64,000 bases of DNA, from the NCBI GenBank assembly GCA_965225915.1, contig OZ245326.1, forward strand, positions 1,054,001-1,118,000, in the 5' to 3' direction. The notes below the pieces were generated by a model, which was not told where the DNA came from, made no database searches, and saw only the letters and a program-made list of their open reading frames with translations. The stretch comes from JAAXHH01 sp965225915 (lineage in GTDB: Bacteria > JAAXHH01). How positions within the stretch are numbered: the first letter of the stretch is position 1; every line of letters begins with the position of its first letter. This document shows, piece by piece, positions 44,188-53,032 of this stretch. The position numbers and the translations under genes were made by a program.

Positions 44188-46728
44188 GTGAAGGTCGAAA
44201 CCAGAGCAACCATAGACCACTGTCTGAACAGGTACATCGCCTTTATCTGCCGCCATCCGGGAAAGATCGTCCTGGGCGCGCTGCTGACCGCCTTCCTCTC
44301 CGTCCATTTCACCTCCAGACTCCAGATCAAAACCGACTTCGTCGAGCTTCTTCCCGAGGGCTATCGAAGCGTCGATGACATCAACCGGCTCACGGAACGT
44401 GTCGGCGGCATCGGCAACCTGACCATCGTCATCGAAACGGAAGACCTGGCCTCGGCCCAGCGATTCGCCGACGACCTGGCCGACAGGATCCGATCCGATC
44501 TGCCGGAGGGGTACGTCCGTTACATCGAATACCGTGTGGACGCGGAGAAACGGTTCTACGAAGACCACAAATACCTTTACGCGGAACTGGAAGACCTGGA
44601 AGAGATCCAGAGCCGACTTAGCCGACAGATCCTGAAAAAGAAACTGGAACAGAATCCCCTTTTCATTTCCGAGGAAGACCTCGGACTGGAAGTGGAAGAC
44701 GAACCCTTCTCCGTAAGCGACCTGGAAGAGAAGTACGAGAAAAAGGCGGGGGAGAAGCTGGACAAGTGGGTCGATGGTTACTTCACGGGAAACGACGAAC
44801 AGGGACAGTTTCTCGTCATGGTCCTGAAGCCTTTCGGCTCGTCGACGGGCGTTGGCTTCTCGCGGGACCTGTGCGAGCGGATCCTGGGCATCGTGGAACG
44901 GCTCGACCCGTCGTCCTACCACCCTTCGCTCAAGGTCGGCCTCACCGGAAAGTACCGGCTGATCCTCGACCAGTATTCGTCCGTCCAGCGGGAGATCTTC
45001 TCGTCCGCGGTCTTCACGCTGTCCCTGGTCGCCCTTGCCATCTTCCTCTACTTCAGGACCATCGTGCCGGTCATCAACATCACGCTGGTCGTGGTCGTCG
45101 GCATTCTGTGGACGTTCTGCATCACATATTTCCATATCGGCTACCTGAACATGCAGACCGCCTTTCTGGGCGCAATCATCGTGGGGAACGGCATCAACTA
45201 CGGCCTGATCCTGATGGCCCGGTACAAGGAAGAACGGCTACGGGGAGAAAACGCCCGAGACGGCGTACAAATCGCCTTCAGGAACACCTTGACGGCGACC
45301 GTCACTTCGGCATTGTCCACCGGCATTGCCTACGGAACGCTCATGATCACCGATTTCCGGGGATTCAACCACTTCGGTTTTATTGGCGGACTGGGCATGC
45401 TGCTGTGCTGGTTATCGACCTACTCCATCCTGCCGGCGCTGCTGATACTGTGGGATCGCACCGAGTTCGGCCGGAAGACCTGGACCCGGAAGGTCTCGCG
45501 AGGAAAGGCGCTGACCCATCTCGCCAACCTGATCCGAAAGACGCCGCAGGCGGTGGTGGGCACGAGTATCTCCCTGGTCCTGCTGGGCGCCGTCCTGTTG
45601 GCATGGTGGCTCCCAGATTCTTTCGAGTACGACTTCTCGAAACTCCGAAACGAACCCCGGGGCGACACATACGAGCGTATTCTCAACCATCGCGTCAACG
45701 CCCTTTTCGGTATTTCGCAGTCGCCTGCGGTCATCCTGGCGGACCGCCTGGACCAGGTGCCGGGCATCCAGCGGGCCGTACAGGAAAAGAAAGAAGCGGA
45801 GAAGGAGATTCCGAATCCGACCATTGACCGCGTGCGTACCATTTTCGATCTGCTGCCGGAGGACCAGGAAGACAAGATCGACGTCCTGTGGGACATCGAA
45901 TACATGCTCGACACCAATCCGCCGGATGAACTCGGCATCCCGCCCGACCAACTGGCCAGAATCAACGCCTTCCGCGACAACCTGAGCCTGGAAGAGATCA
46001 CCGTGGAAGACCTGCCCCAAGCGCTCACACGCCCTTTCGAGGAAAGAGACGGGACGGTGGGCAGACTCGTCTTCGTCTACCCGAGGTCTGACGCGGGACT
46101 CTGGAACGGCAGGAACCTGATACGATTCGCGGAAGTCGTCCGTTCCAACCGGTTATCCGATGACGAGGTCGTCTATTCCTCCGGCGAAGCGGTCGTCTTC
46201 GCCGACATGCTCAAGGCCGTGGCAAGGGACGGGCCCATCGCCACGGTCGCCTGCTTCGTGGGCGTGATCACGCTCCTCGTGCTGGCGTTCCGGAGCCTTC
46301 ACGCGTCGGTGGTGATCCTGGCCTCTCTGTTGGGCGGCATGCTGGTCATGGGAGGCGTTATCGCCGTCTTCGACATCAAGGTGAACTTCTTCAACTTCAT
46401 CGTCATTCCCACCACGCTGGGGATCGGCGTGGACTACAGCGTGAACCTCTATCAACGCTACCGCCTTGACGGACGAGGATCCATACATAATATGGTACAG
46501 CGTACCGGCGCGGCGCTGGTCATGTGTTCATCCACGACGCTGATCGGGTATACCTCGCTCATGCTGACGTCCAACAGGGGCCTGCATTCCTTCGGGATCA
46601 TGGCCAACGTGGGAGAGATCGCCACGTTGACTACGGCCCTGATAGCGCTGCCCGCCTATCTGCTCATCATGGAAAAGCGGATGGGGAAAAGGGCGCCGGA
46701 ACCCGGTGAACCGGTCCGCGCCGCGTGA
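44188..46728 (+). CDS. RND/MMPL-family exporter (HpnN-like)
   Basis: An 846-residue inner-membrane RND protein of the MMPL/HpnN type with two repeats of one helix, a large periplasmic loop and five helices. Helix 1 is at about 23-40, followed by the loop starting DFVELLPEGYRSVDDINRL; helices VVGILWTFCITYFHIGYLN and AIIVGNGINYGLILMARYKEE (the conserved N-G-I-N-Y/GILxxARY motif, as GVDYSVNLYQRYR in the second half) are canonical. Such proteins move lipids or hopanoids across the periplasm. I use the GTG at 44188 (CGAGGA 7 nt upstream) over the GTG at 44161. It is 42 nt upstream of bshC on the same strand, so it probably shares a transcript with the bacillithiol genes. Confidence 0.85.
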   Translation: MKVETRATIDHCLNRYIAFICRHPGKIVLGALLTAFLSVHFTSRLQIKTDFVELLPEGYRSVDDINRLTERVGGIGNLTIVIETEDLASAQRFADDLADRIRSDLPEGYVRYIEYRVDAEKRFYEDHKYLYAELEDLEEIQSRLSRQILKKKLEQNPLFISEEDLGLEVEDEPFSVSDLEEKYEKKAGEKLDKWVDGYFTGNDEQGQFLVMVLKPFGSSTGVGFSRDLCERILGIVERLDPSSYHPSLKVGLTGKYRLILDQYSSVQREIFSSAVFTLSLVALAIFLYFRTIVPVINITLVVVVGILWTFCITYFHIGYLNMQTAFLGAIIVGNGINYGLILMARYKEERLRGENARDGVQIAFRNTLTATVTSALSTGIAYGTLMITDFRGFNHFGFIGGLGMLLCWLSTYSILPALLILWDRTEFGRKTWTRKVSRGKALTHLANLIRKTPQAVVGTSISLVLLGAVLLAWWLPDSFEYDFSKLRNEPRGDTYERILNHRVNALFGISQSPAVILADRLDQVPGIQRAVQEKKEAEKEIPNPTIDRVRTIFDLLPEDQEDKIDVLWDIEYMLDTNPPDELGIPPDQLARINAFRDNLSLEEITVEDLPQALTRPFEERDGTVGRLVFVYPRSDAGLWNGRNLIRFAEVVRSNRLSDDEVVYSSGEAVVFADMLKAVARDGPIATVACFVGVITLLVLAFRSLHASVVILASLLGGMLVMGGVIAVFDIKVNFFNFIVIPTTLGIGVDYSVNLYQRYRLDGRGSIHNMVQRTGAALVMCSSTTLIGYTSLMLTSNRGLHSFGIMANVGEIATLTTALIALPAYLLIMEKRMGKRAPEPGEPVRAA

Positions 46729-46770
46729 CATCGCCTTCGGTACTGTACCGTTATCGAAAAGGCCGGCCAC

Positions 46771-48405
46771 ATGAATCCATATGCAGTTGATTACCGCGAA
46801 GTGCTGCCGGAACACCTGCTGCATGCCTTTCTCGGCGGTTTCGAATCGCTTCGGCCCTTCTACGAGCACGATCCCCGTGATCCCGATGTCTGGCCGCGGA
46901 TGATCGAAGCCGTAAGGTCCCGCACCAGTCCGCCGCCTCGAATGGCCCTCGCCCGAATACTCGAGGCACAGAACACCCGCTACGGGGCGGACGAGACTGC
47001 CCTCGGCAACGCCCGGTCCCTTGCCGGGGAGGACACCTTCGTGGTTTCAACCGGGCAGCAGACGGGACTGTTCACCGGTCCGTTGTACACCATATACAAG
47101 GCCGTCACGGCCGTTAAACTGGCCAGGAGGGTGTCGGAGGCGACCGGAGTGCGGGTCGTCCCCGTATTCTGGATGGCCGCCGATGACCACGACTACGCCG
47201 AGATCAACCATGTCCATGCCAGCAGGCCGGACGGGGACGCCCTCCGGTTCGAATTGAGTCCCGACGACCCCAATGACCGCAGGTCTGCCGGCGACAGGAT
47301 GCTGGGTCCCGGGATAGGACCGCTCCTCGAACGGTTCGAGAAAGCCCTGCCGGATTCTGAATACAGCCAGTCCGCGTTCGACGCGCTTCGGCGGAACTGT
47401 ACCGCGGATACGCCTCTATCCGACGCCTTCGCCCGGCTCATGACCGTGCTCTTCCGGGGTCATGGCCTGGTCCTGGTCGACCCCACCGATCCAGCGCTGA
47501 AACCCCATATGAGGCCGGTATTCGAAAGGGAAATCCGCGATCCTCTAGCTTCCACGCGCTCGGTCCTGTCGACCTCAGGCAAGCTGGCGGAGGCCGGGTT
47601 CGATCCCCAGGTATCCCGTTCCCCCGACGCGGTGAACCTGTTTCTCTATCAAGACGGACAGCGTATTGCCCTGAGCTACGAAAACGGGCTGTTCGCCAAC
47701 CGGGACCGCAGCCTGTCCTATACCGGCCGGGACCTGCTACGATTGCTCGAGGAGGCCCCCGAGCGATTCACCCATAACGTCATTACCCGGCCCCTGGTGC
47801 AGGACACGCTGTTTCCGGCACTGACATATATCGGCGGCCCGGCGGAAATCGCCTACTACGGCCAGCTGGGTGGCGTCTACCGCCAGTTCGGGCTGCCCTT
47901 CCCCGTGGTCTATCCCCGCGCGTCCCATACGCTGGTGGGCGCGAGAACCGCCCGGATCCTGGAAAAACACGGCCTCACGATTTCCCATTTCGTCCAGGGC
48001 ATCGAATCCGTATTCGACCGGAAGCTGCGGGATGACATGCCGGTACAGATCACCGAAGGGTTGCGGGCCGCCCGTGGCGACGTGGAAGCCCACTACAGGA
48101 ACCTGAAGGGGCACATTACGACCATAGACCCTGGGCTGAGCCGGATCGTGGAGGCCTCGGAGCGTAAGACAAACTTCGCCCTGGGCAGACTGGAGGCGAA
48201 GACGCTGCGCGCCCTGAAGAAAGCGGACGGGGTCATGCACAACCAGATCATGAAGGTGGACCGCCAGGTGTATCCGAACGGTCAACTCCAGGAGCGGGTG
48301 GCCAACATATGGCAGTACGTCGCCCTCTACGGCTTCGATATCATGAAGACGCTGTTCGAGGCCACGGACGAATCGGACTTCAGACACAGGATCACCCCCC
48401 TATGA
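46771..48405 (+). CDS. bshC: bacillithiol biosynthesis cysteine-adding enzyme BshC
   Basis: 544 residues; BshC adds cysteine to glucosaminyl-malate, the last step of bacillithiol synthesis. The Rossmann-like core has STGQQTGLFTGPLYTIYKA (residues 93-111) and VVPVFWMAADDHDYAEINHV (129-148), the two most conserved blocks of the family, and a C-terminal coiled coil (about 430-500). The length matches the usual 540 or so. The stop overlaps the start of bshB1 (ATGA at 48402-48405), so the two are translated together. A ribosome-like AAAAGG sits before the ATG. Confidence 0.95.
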   Translation: MNPYAVDYREVLPEHLLHAFLGGFESLRPFYEHDPRDPDVWPRMIEAVRSRTSPPPRMALARILEAQNTRYGADETALGNARSLAGEDTFVVSTGQQTGLFTGPLYTIYKAVTAVKLARRVSEATGVRVVPVFWMAADDHDYAEINHVHASRPDGDALRFELSPDDPNDRRSAGDRMLGPGIGPLLERFEKALPDSEYSQSAFDALRRNCTADTPLSDAFARLMTVLFRGHGLVLVDPTDPALKPHMRPVFEREIRDPLASTRSVLSTSGKLAEAGFDPQVSRSPDAVNLFLYQDGQRIALSYENGLFANRDRSLSYTGRDLLRLLEEAPERFTHNVITRPLVQDTLFPALTYIGGPAEIAYYGQLGGVYRQFGLPFPVVYPRASHTLVGARTARILEKHGLTISHFVQGIESVFDRKLRDDMPVQITEGLRAARGDVEAHYRNLKGHITTIDPGLSRIVEASERKTNFALGRLEAKTLRALKKADGVMHNQIMKVDRQVYPNGQLQERVANIWQYVALYGFDIMKTLFEATDESDFRHRITPL

Positions 48406-49127
48406 AACTGGATGTCCTGGCCGTATCCCCCCATCCCGACGACGTGGAGTTGCACTGCGGCGGATTGATGATCCGTTTCGCCGACCTGGGATACGCCACC
48501 GGAATCGTCGATATGAGCAGGGGAGAGATGGGTACCCGGGGAACGGTCGACGACCGGAACCGGGAGGCGGCGGAAGCGGCGGAGATTCTTGGACTGTCCA
48601 GGCGGTTGAATCTCGAACTGCCGGATTCCCGCGTCGGCGCCAGCGAGACGCACCGCGACGCCATCGTGGACGCCATACGCCGATTCCGACCTGAAATGCT
48701 CCTTCTTCCCCACGAAATAGCCCGTCATCCCGATCACGGGGCGACCTCGCGGCTTGCGCGGGACGCGTCTTTTCTGGCCGGCCTGGAAAAAATCGAAACG
48801 GTCCATCCGGCCTTCAGGCCCCGGCAGCTGATCTTCTACCTCACCCATCACGCCTACCGAGACCCACAGCCATCCTTCATCGTCGACATCACTTCGACGT
48901 TCAGCCGAAAGATCGAGGCCGTCAAGGCCCACCGGTCCCAGTTCCACGACCCGGACTCCACCGAACCGGTCACCTTCATCAGCCGTCCGGAGTTCCTGGA
49001 AGAGGTCGAGGCCCAGAGCCGCTACTACGGCTCGTTGATCGGGGTGCGATACGGGGAACCCTTCGTCGTCCGGGAATTCCTTTCGATTGACGATCCCATG
49101 GCCCATTTCGCGAGGAGCATGGGATAG
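48402..49127 (+). CDS. bshB1: bacillithiol biosynthesis deacetylase BshB1
   Basis: 241 residues; a PIG-L/LmbE-fold zinc deacetylase that removes the acetyl group of N-acetylglucosaminyl-malate. Zinc ligands are His11 and Asp14 (VSPHPDDVE) and His112 (ARHPDHGATSRLA); Asp13 is the general base. DMSRGEMGTRGTVDDRNRE (38-56) is highly conserved in BshB1. The ATG lies in the bshC stop (ATGA). It fits between bshC and bshA without a paralogue nearby. Confidence 0.95.
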   Translation: MKLDVLAVSPHPDDVELHCGGLMIRFADLGYATGIVDMSRGEMGTRGTVDDRNREAAEAAEILGLSRRLNLELPDSRVGASETHRDAIVDAIRRFRPEMLLLPHEIARHPDHGATSRLARDASFLAGLEKIETVHPAFRPRQLIFYLTHHAYRDPQPSFIVDITSTFSRKIEAVKAHRSQFHDPDSTEPVTFISRPEFLEEVEAQSRYYGSLIGVRYGEPFVVREFLSIDDPMAHFARSMG

Positions 49128-49176
49128 TATACCCAGCCGATTGGGACGGATCACCCGAAAGTCGAGGCAAAATCAT

Positions 49177-50298
49177 ATGAACATCGGTATCACCTGCTAT
49201 CCCACCTACGGAGGAAGCGGCGCCATCGCCGCCGAACTGGGACAGTCACTGGCCCGGAAGGGCCACATGGTCCATTTCGTGAGCTATTCGATTCCCTTCC
49301 GCCTACAGGAATACAATCAGAACATCTTGTTCCATAACGTGGAGGTGATGCCCTACCCGCTGTTCAAGTATCCGCCCTACACCCTCGCGCTCGCGGCGAA
49401 AATGGCCGACGTGGCGTCCGAGGCGGAACTGGACATCCTGCACGTGCACTACGCCGTCCCTCACGCCACCTGCGCATTCCTGGCGCGTCACATGCTGCGC
49501 GACCGGGACATCAAGGTCATCACGACCCTGCACGGGACAGATATCACGCTAGTGGGCAGCGACAAGTCCTTCTACCGGATCACGCGTTTCAGCATCGAGG
49601 AAAGCGACGGGGTCACCGCGGTCTCCGAGTCACTGAAGCGCGATACGCTATCGCTGTTCGACATCGAAAAGGATATCCGGGTGATCCCCAATTTCGTCGA
49701 CGTACACCGTTTCCAACGGGGTGACGGCCGATGCGACATCAGCAATTTCGTGGACGAAGACGACAAGGTCATCGTACACGTCTCGAACTTTCGACCGGTC
49801 AAGCGGATCGGGGATATCATCCGCATGTACGCGGAAGTACGGCGCAGGATCAAGTGCAAGCTGCTGCTGGTGGGGGAAGGTCCAGAGCGGATACCCATGC
49901 AGGAACTCGCCCGCGAACTGGGACTGCAGGACGGGGTGGTCTTTCTAGGTGAGCAGGAAGGGGTGGACCGGATTCTGTCCTGCGCCGATCTGTACCTGCT
50001 TCCCAGCGAACAGGAGAGCTTCGGCCTTTCAGCGCTGGAGGCGATGAGTTGCGGTGTCCCGGTGATCGGCTCGAACGTAGGCGGCCTGCCGGAACTGGTG
50101 CGCCATGGGGAATCGGGATACATCACCGAAGTGGGCGACATCCACCAGATGGCCAGGCACGCCACGGACCTGCTGACCGACGACAACTTCCGCCAGACCA
50201 TCGGCAGACAGGCGCGCCAGCGGGTAATGGACAACTTTGCGGAAGAGGCCGTCGTCCCGCTGTACGAATCCTATTACGAAGAGATATTGCGCGGTTAG
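49177..50298 (+). CDS. bshA: N-acetyl-glucosaminyl L-malate synthase BshA
   Basis: 373 residues; a GT4 glycosyltransferase that transfers N-acetylglucosamine from UDP-GlcNAc to L-malate, the first step of bacillithiol synthesis. The N-terminal CYPTYGGSGAIAAELG loop and LHGTDITLVGSDKSFYRITR are specific to BshA; the nucleotide site is PSEQESFGLSALEAMSCGVP with the E-x7-E pair. I chose the ATG at 49177, with GAGG upstream, over a longer frame that overlaps bshB1. It is the third gene of the bsh operon. Confidence 0.95.
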   Translation: MNIGITCYPTYGGSGAIAAELGQSLARKGHMVHFVSYSIPFRLQEYNQNILFHNVEVMPYPLFKYPPYTLALAAKMADVASEAELDILHVHYAVPHATCAFLARHMLRDRDIKVITTLHGTDITLVGSDKSFYRITRFSIEESDGVTAVSESLKRDTLSLFDIEKDIRVIPNFVDVHRFQRGDGRCDISNFVDEDDKVIVHVSNFRPVKRIGDIIRMYAEVRRRIKCKLLLVGEGPERIPMQELARELGLQDGVVFLGEQEGVDRILSCADLYLLPSEQESFGLSALEAMSCGVPVIGSNVGGLPELVRHGESGYITEVGDIHQMARHATDLLTDDNFRQTIGRQARQRVMDNFAEEAVVPLYESYYEEILRG

Positions 50299-50364
50299 CC
50301 GGCTATACCGAGGATTACCGACCACCGCGCGAGTCGGAGGTTACTACACGAATCGGCGCGCCGC

Positions 50365-50811
50365 TCAGGATCCTTCCGGTTTCGCCTCGAGCGACTTGTA
50401 GCTCACGCCCTCGCCGCTCTCGCAGCTCACCGGCAGTCCGACTTCCTCCCAGCCTGGGTTGACCACCTGTCCGAAGGGCGTCATCTCCCCGCTGAATCCG
50501 CAGCGCATGTTGACCACCGTCTGATACCCCAGTGACTGCAGCAACTGGGCGGCATGGTTGGAACGCTGGCCGGTCCGGCAGCCCAGCACCAACCTGGCAT
50601 CCTCCGAAAAGTTCGCTTTCACGACCCGGGCGAAATCGGGATTGGGCGTCATCTGCCCGGTCTGCTCGTCCGCGTGAAGAAGCGGGATGTTCACGGCCGG
50701 CGCGGGATGGCCCTGGTCAAATTCCGGAACGGACCGGACATCGATGTAAACGTAACCCTCGGTTTCGACCAGCCTGGCCGCCTCGTCGGGCATAACCTGC
50801 TCCACGTTCAT
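50365..50811 (-). CDS. rhodanese-like sulfurtransferase
   Basis: A 148-residue single-domain rhodanese. The active-site cysteine is Cys78 in LGCRTGQRSNHAA (a C-R-T-G-x-R loop), after the CH2A-like YIDVRSVPEFDQGHPAPAVNI. Such enzymes carry a persulfide and pass sulfur between carriers. It is convergent with bshA, leaving 66 bp; an intimate link with bacillithiol (persulfide or thiol repair) is plausible but rests only on proximity. AAAGGAG precedes the ATG. Confidence 0.9.
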   Translation of the reverse strand: MNVEQVMPDEAARLVETEGYVYIDVRSVPEFDQGHPAPAVNIPLLHADEQTGQMTPNPDFARVVKANFSEDARLVLGCRTGQRSNHAAQLLQSLGYQTVVNMRCGFSGEMTPFGQVVNPGWEEVGLPVSCESGEGVSYKSLEAKPEGS

Positions 50812-50850
50812 GATGAAACTCCTTTACGAGTATGGTCTCTTATCCGGTAT

Positions 50851-50935
50851 GGCCTGTAACCATGTCCAGCCTGCCATCATGCCTAGCCTGTAACCCGGTC
50901 TAGCCTGCCATCATGTCCATCCTGTTACCATGTCT
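50851..50935. repeat. five tandem 17-bp repeats
   Basis: Five imperfect copies of a 17-bp unit close to AGCCTGYMAYCATGTCY run from 50851 to 50935. The last copy includes the stop region of the second DUF6785 gene (stop at 50925-50927). The copies differ at 2 to 5 positions each. It lies just upstream of the rhodanese gene on its strand. It could be a minisatellite that replaced the original 3' end, or a binding-site array. Confidence 0.7.
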
Positions 50936-52820
50936 CCACGATGTGTCCGGAGTTCGGAAACCAGATCACATCCGCGCCGTAAGAGAGCGCGACACCGAGC
51001 ACGTATCCCACCAGCATACCGATGAAAAACGGCTGCGCCTGGTTATGCCCAGTCCCGTGTACTCGCCCCCGGTCAACTGCGTCTCCCGTGTATAGCTTCG
51101 CACCGCCCAGCTTCAGAATCAAGGCCTTGACGAGCCACACGAGAAAGATCGATGTGTTGTTGATCCACGTCCCCAGCGGTGCGGTATCCCGCCTTTGCGT
51201 TGCGTTGCCGAAGGCGTCGGCGAATCCGTCCGCGCCAGTGGTCGCGTATCCCAGATAGATGGTGTAGATGACGGAGATGACCGCGGCCATGAGAAGCGCC
51301 GAAATGATGACCGGGAAAATGCCGCGCCGGCCGCCGCCGACCTCGTCGCTTACCTTGTTGACGTGAGCCATCGCGCACATGCCCAGCGTTCGCCAGTTCC
51401 TCGAAAAGGTCTGCGACAGCGTCAGAATGGTGAGATCCGCCCGGTGCAGGTTCGCCGATCCAAAGGAGAAAACCGTGAAGTCGTGGGCATTGTACGGCAG
51501 GTCCAGGTTGATCAGTCCCGCTTCCGCCACCACGCGGGTGACCCCGAGAAAAAGCAGCATGGAGGTGGCCAGGAGCGTGGCAGCGGCGGCGAAGGACATC
51601 CCCATGGCGATCAGGAAGAAGAACATGTACACGATGCCAATCACCACGCCTCCCATGGCGGTTCTGTACGAGAAGAACTCCCCTGAATCATCGATGTCGT
51701 CACCCCGGCCGATAGCCTTTCTCACCACGTCGTAAAGGTGGCGCCGGGCCATCCAGAGCCCGAACAGGGTGTACATGAAAAACCCGCCCAGGTGCTGGGC
51801 CGTGACGATCTCTGTCGTCTTCGGAATGCCGAACCGACTCATGATTCCGATCTGGATCGTGGCCAGCAGGAAGAACACCCATATGCTGAACAGGATGTTC
51901 AATTCGGTGAAAAACCCGATGCTGATGAAGGCGAAATTGACCTTGAACTGGATCGGAGGGAAGGATTCGGCCAGGGTGATCGGTATGCGGTAATCCCCAC
52001 CCAGTCTGATCGGAGGCACGACGTCCCAGTACGAAACGATGTTCCAGAGGATGATGAAAAGGGGGATGGAGAAACCGTACCAGAATACCTTGGACCGGGC
52101 GATGCGGGGCAGCACGGAGCCGCTGCCGTCTTCTTCGACGAGCAGCAGGGGCACGCGGGCCAGAGGAAAGGTCAGCCGCTCCCTTTCGATCCACTGCTTG
52201 CGCAGGATCACCATCAGCGAGGCGCTGGCGGAGAAGAGGGCGAGGAAGAAGGTACCCCACCAGCCCATGGGTATGATCCAGTCCCGCCAGGGCAGGACGC
52301 CGCTTGAGGGCAGGCCTTCGTAGAACCAGTGCACGGCCTGTCGCTCGTCCGAGACGATCAGCCAGGTCGGCAGGTATTCGAAGAACAGCTCTACCCACCT
52401 GTTCTCGGAGTTGGCGTAGTAATGCGGAATGGAAGGAATGGCGACCCAGTAGGTAGAAAACGCCCACCCGGGTAAGGCCGAGGCTGTAAAAACGGTGAAG
52501 AACACGATGATCAGTTCCGGCGGCGTGAAAACATGCGTGGGCGCGAATCGCTTCAACAGGCCGTTTATGACGAATACGACCAGCATGAAGGGAAAGAGCG
52601 CCGCCATGGGCAGGTGGTTTATGGAAAGGTAGGATGAATGTGCTTCAAACGAGGAATGCACCACCCACCACGCCATGGACGCGGAAAGTACGAGACCGAG
52701 GACCACGGCCCTCACCGTCATCCCAGATGCCAGTCCCTCTTTTTTCGCGGGCGGACCGACGCCACTGGGATTCGGCGCCGACTTTCCCGCCGACGGGGAG
52801 GACCGCTTGATCGTACTCAT
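50925..52820 (-). CDS. DUF6785-family multi-pass membrane protein, copy 2
   Basis: A 631-residue membrane protein with about 13-14 hydrophobic segments, paralogous to 41972-43966. Shared blocks are VILRKQWIERERLTFPLARV, GVTRVVAEAGLINLDLPYN, the C-terminal helix GMLVGYVLGVALSYGADVIW and the ending W-F-P-x-x-G-H. A 30-residue polar N-terminus is cytosolic. The last codons lie in the 17-bp tandem repeat. It stands alone, facing an epimerase gene divergently, so unlike copy 1 it is not in an operon with the M28/FtsX fusion. Confidence 0.75.
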   Translation of the reverse strand: MSTIKRSSPSAGKSAPNPSGVGPPAKKEGLASGMTVRAVVLGLVLSASMAWWVVHSSFEAHSSYLSINHLPMAALFPFMLVVFVINGLLKRFAPTHVFTPPELIIVFFTVFTASALPGWAFSTYWVAIPSIPHYYANSENRWVELFFEYLPTWLIVSDERQAVHWFYEGLPSSGVLPWRDWIIPMGWWGTFFLALFSASASLMVILRKQWIERERLTFPLARVPLLLVEEDGSGSVLPRIARSKVFWYGFSIPLFIILWNIVSYWDVVPPIRLGGDYRIPITLAESFPPIQFKVNFAFISIGFFTELNILFSIWVFFLLATIQIGIMSRFGIPKTTEIVTAQHLGGFFMYTLFGLWMARRHLYDVVRKAIGRGDDIDDSGEFFSYRTAMGGVVIGIVYMFFFLIAMGMSFAAAATLLATSMLLFLGVTRVVAEAGLINLDLPYNAHDFTVFSFGSANLHRADLTILTLSQTFSRNWRTLGMCAMAHVNKVSDEVGGGRRGIFPVIISALLMAAVISVIYTIYLGYATTGADGFADAFGNATQRRDTAPLGTWINNTSIFLVWLVKALILKLGGAKLYTGDAVDRGRVHGTGHNQAQPFFIGMLVGYVLGVALSYGADVIWFPNSGHIVETW

Positions 52821-53032
52821 ATGAGTGGCGCTTTAAGGGATGGACATCACTGGGAGAACACGTCTATTCCGGGTGTTCCAGAACGTGGGTATTATATCCT
52901 TCCGACCACGTGGAATCAAGGACTAAAAGGGGTGCCGGACCGCCGTGGTTTCCCTTGACACAGGCGTTTTCGTCCGCTAAAATGGACGTGGTTTTCAACC
53001 CTTCCACCCCGAGATTATCGAGAACAGGCGCC

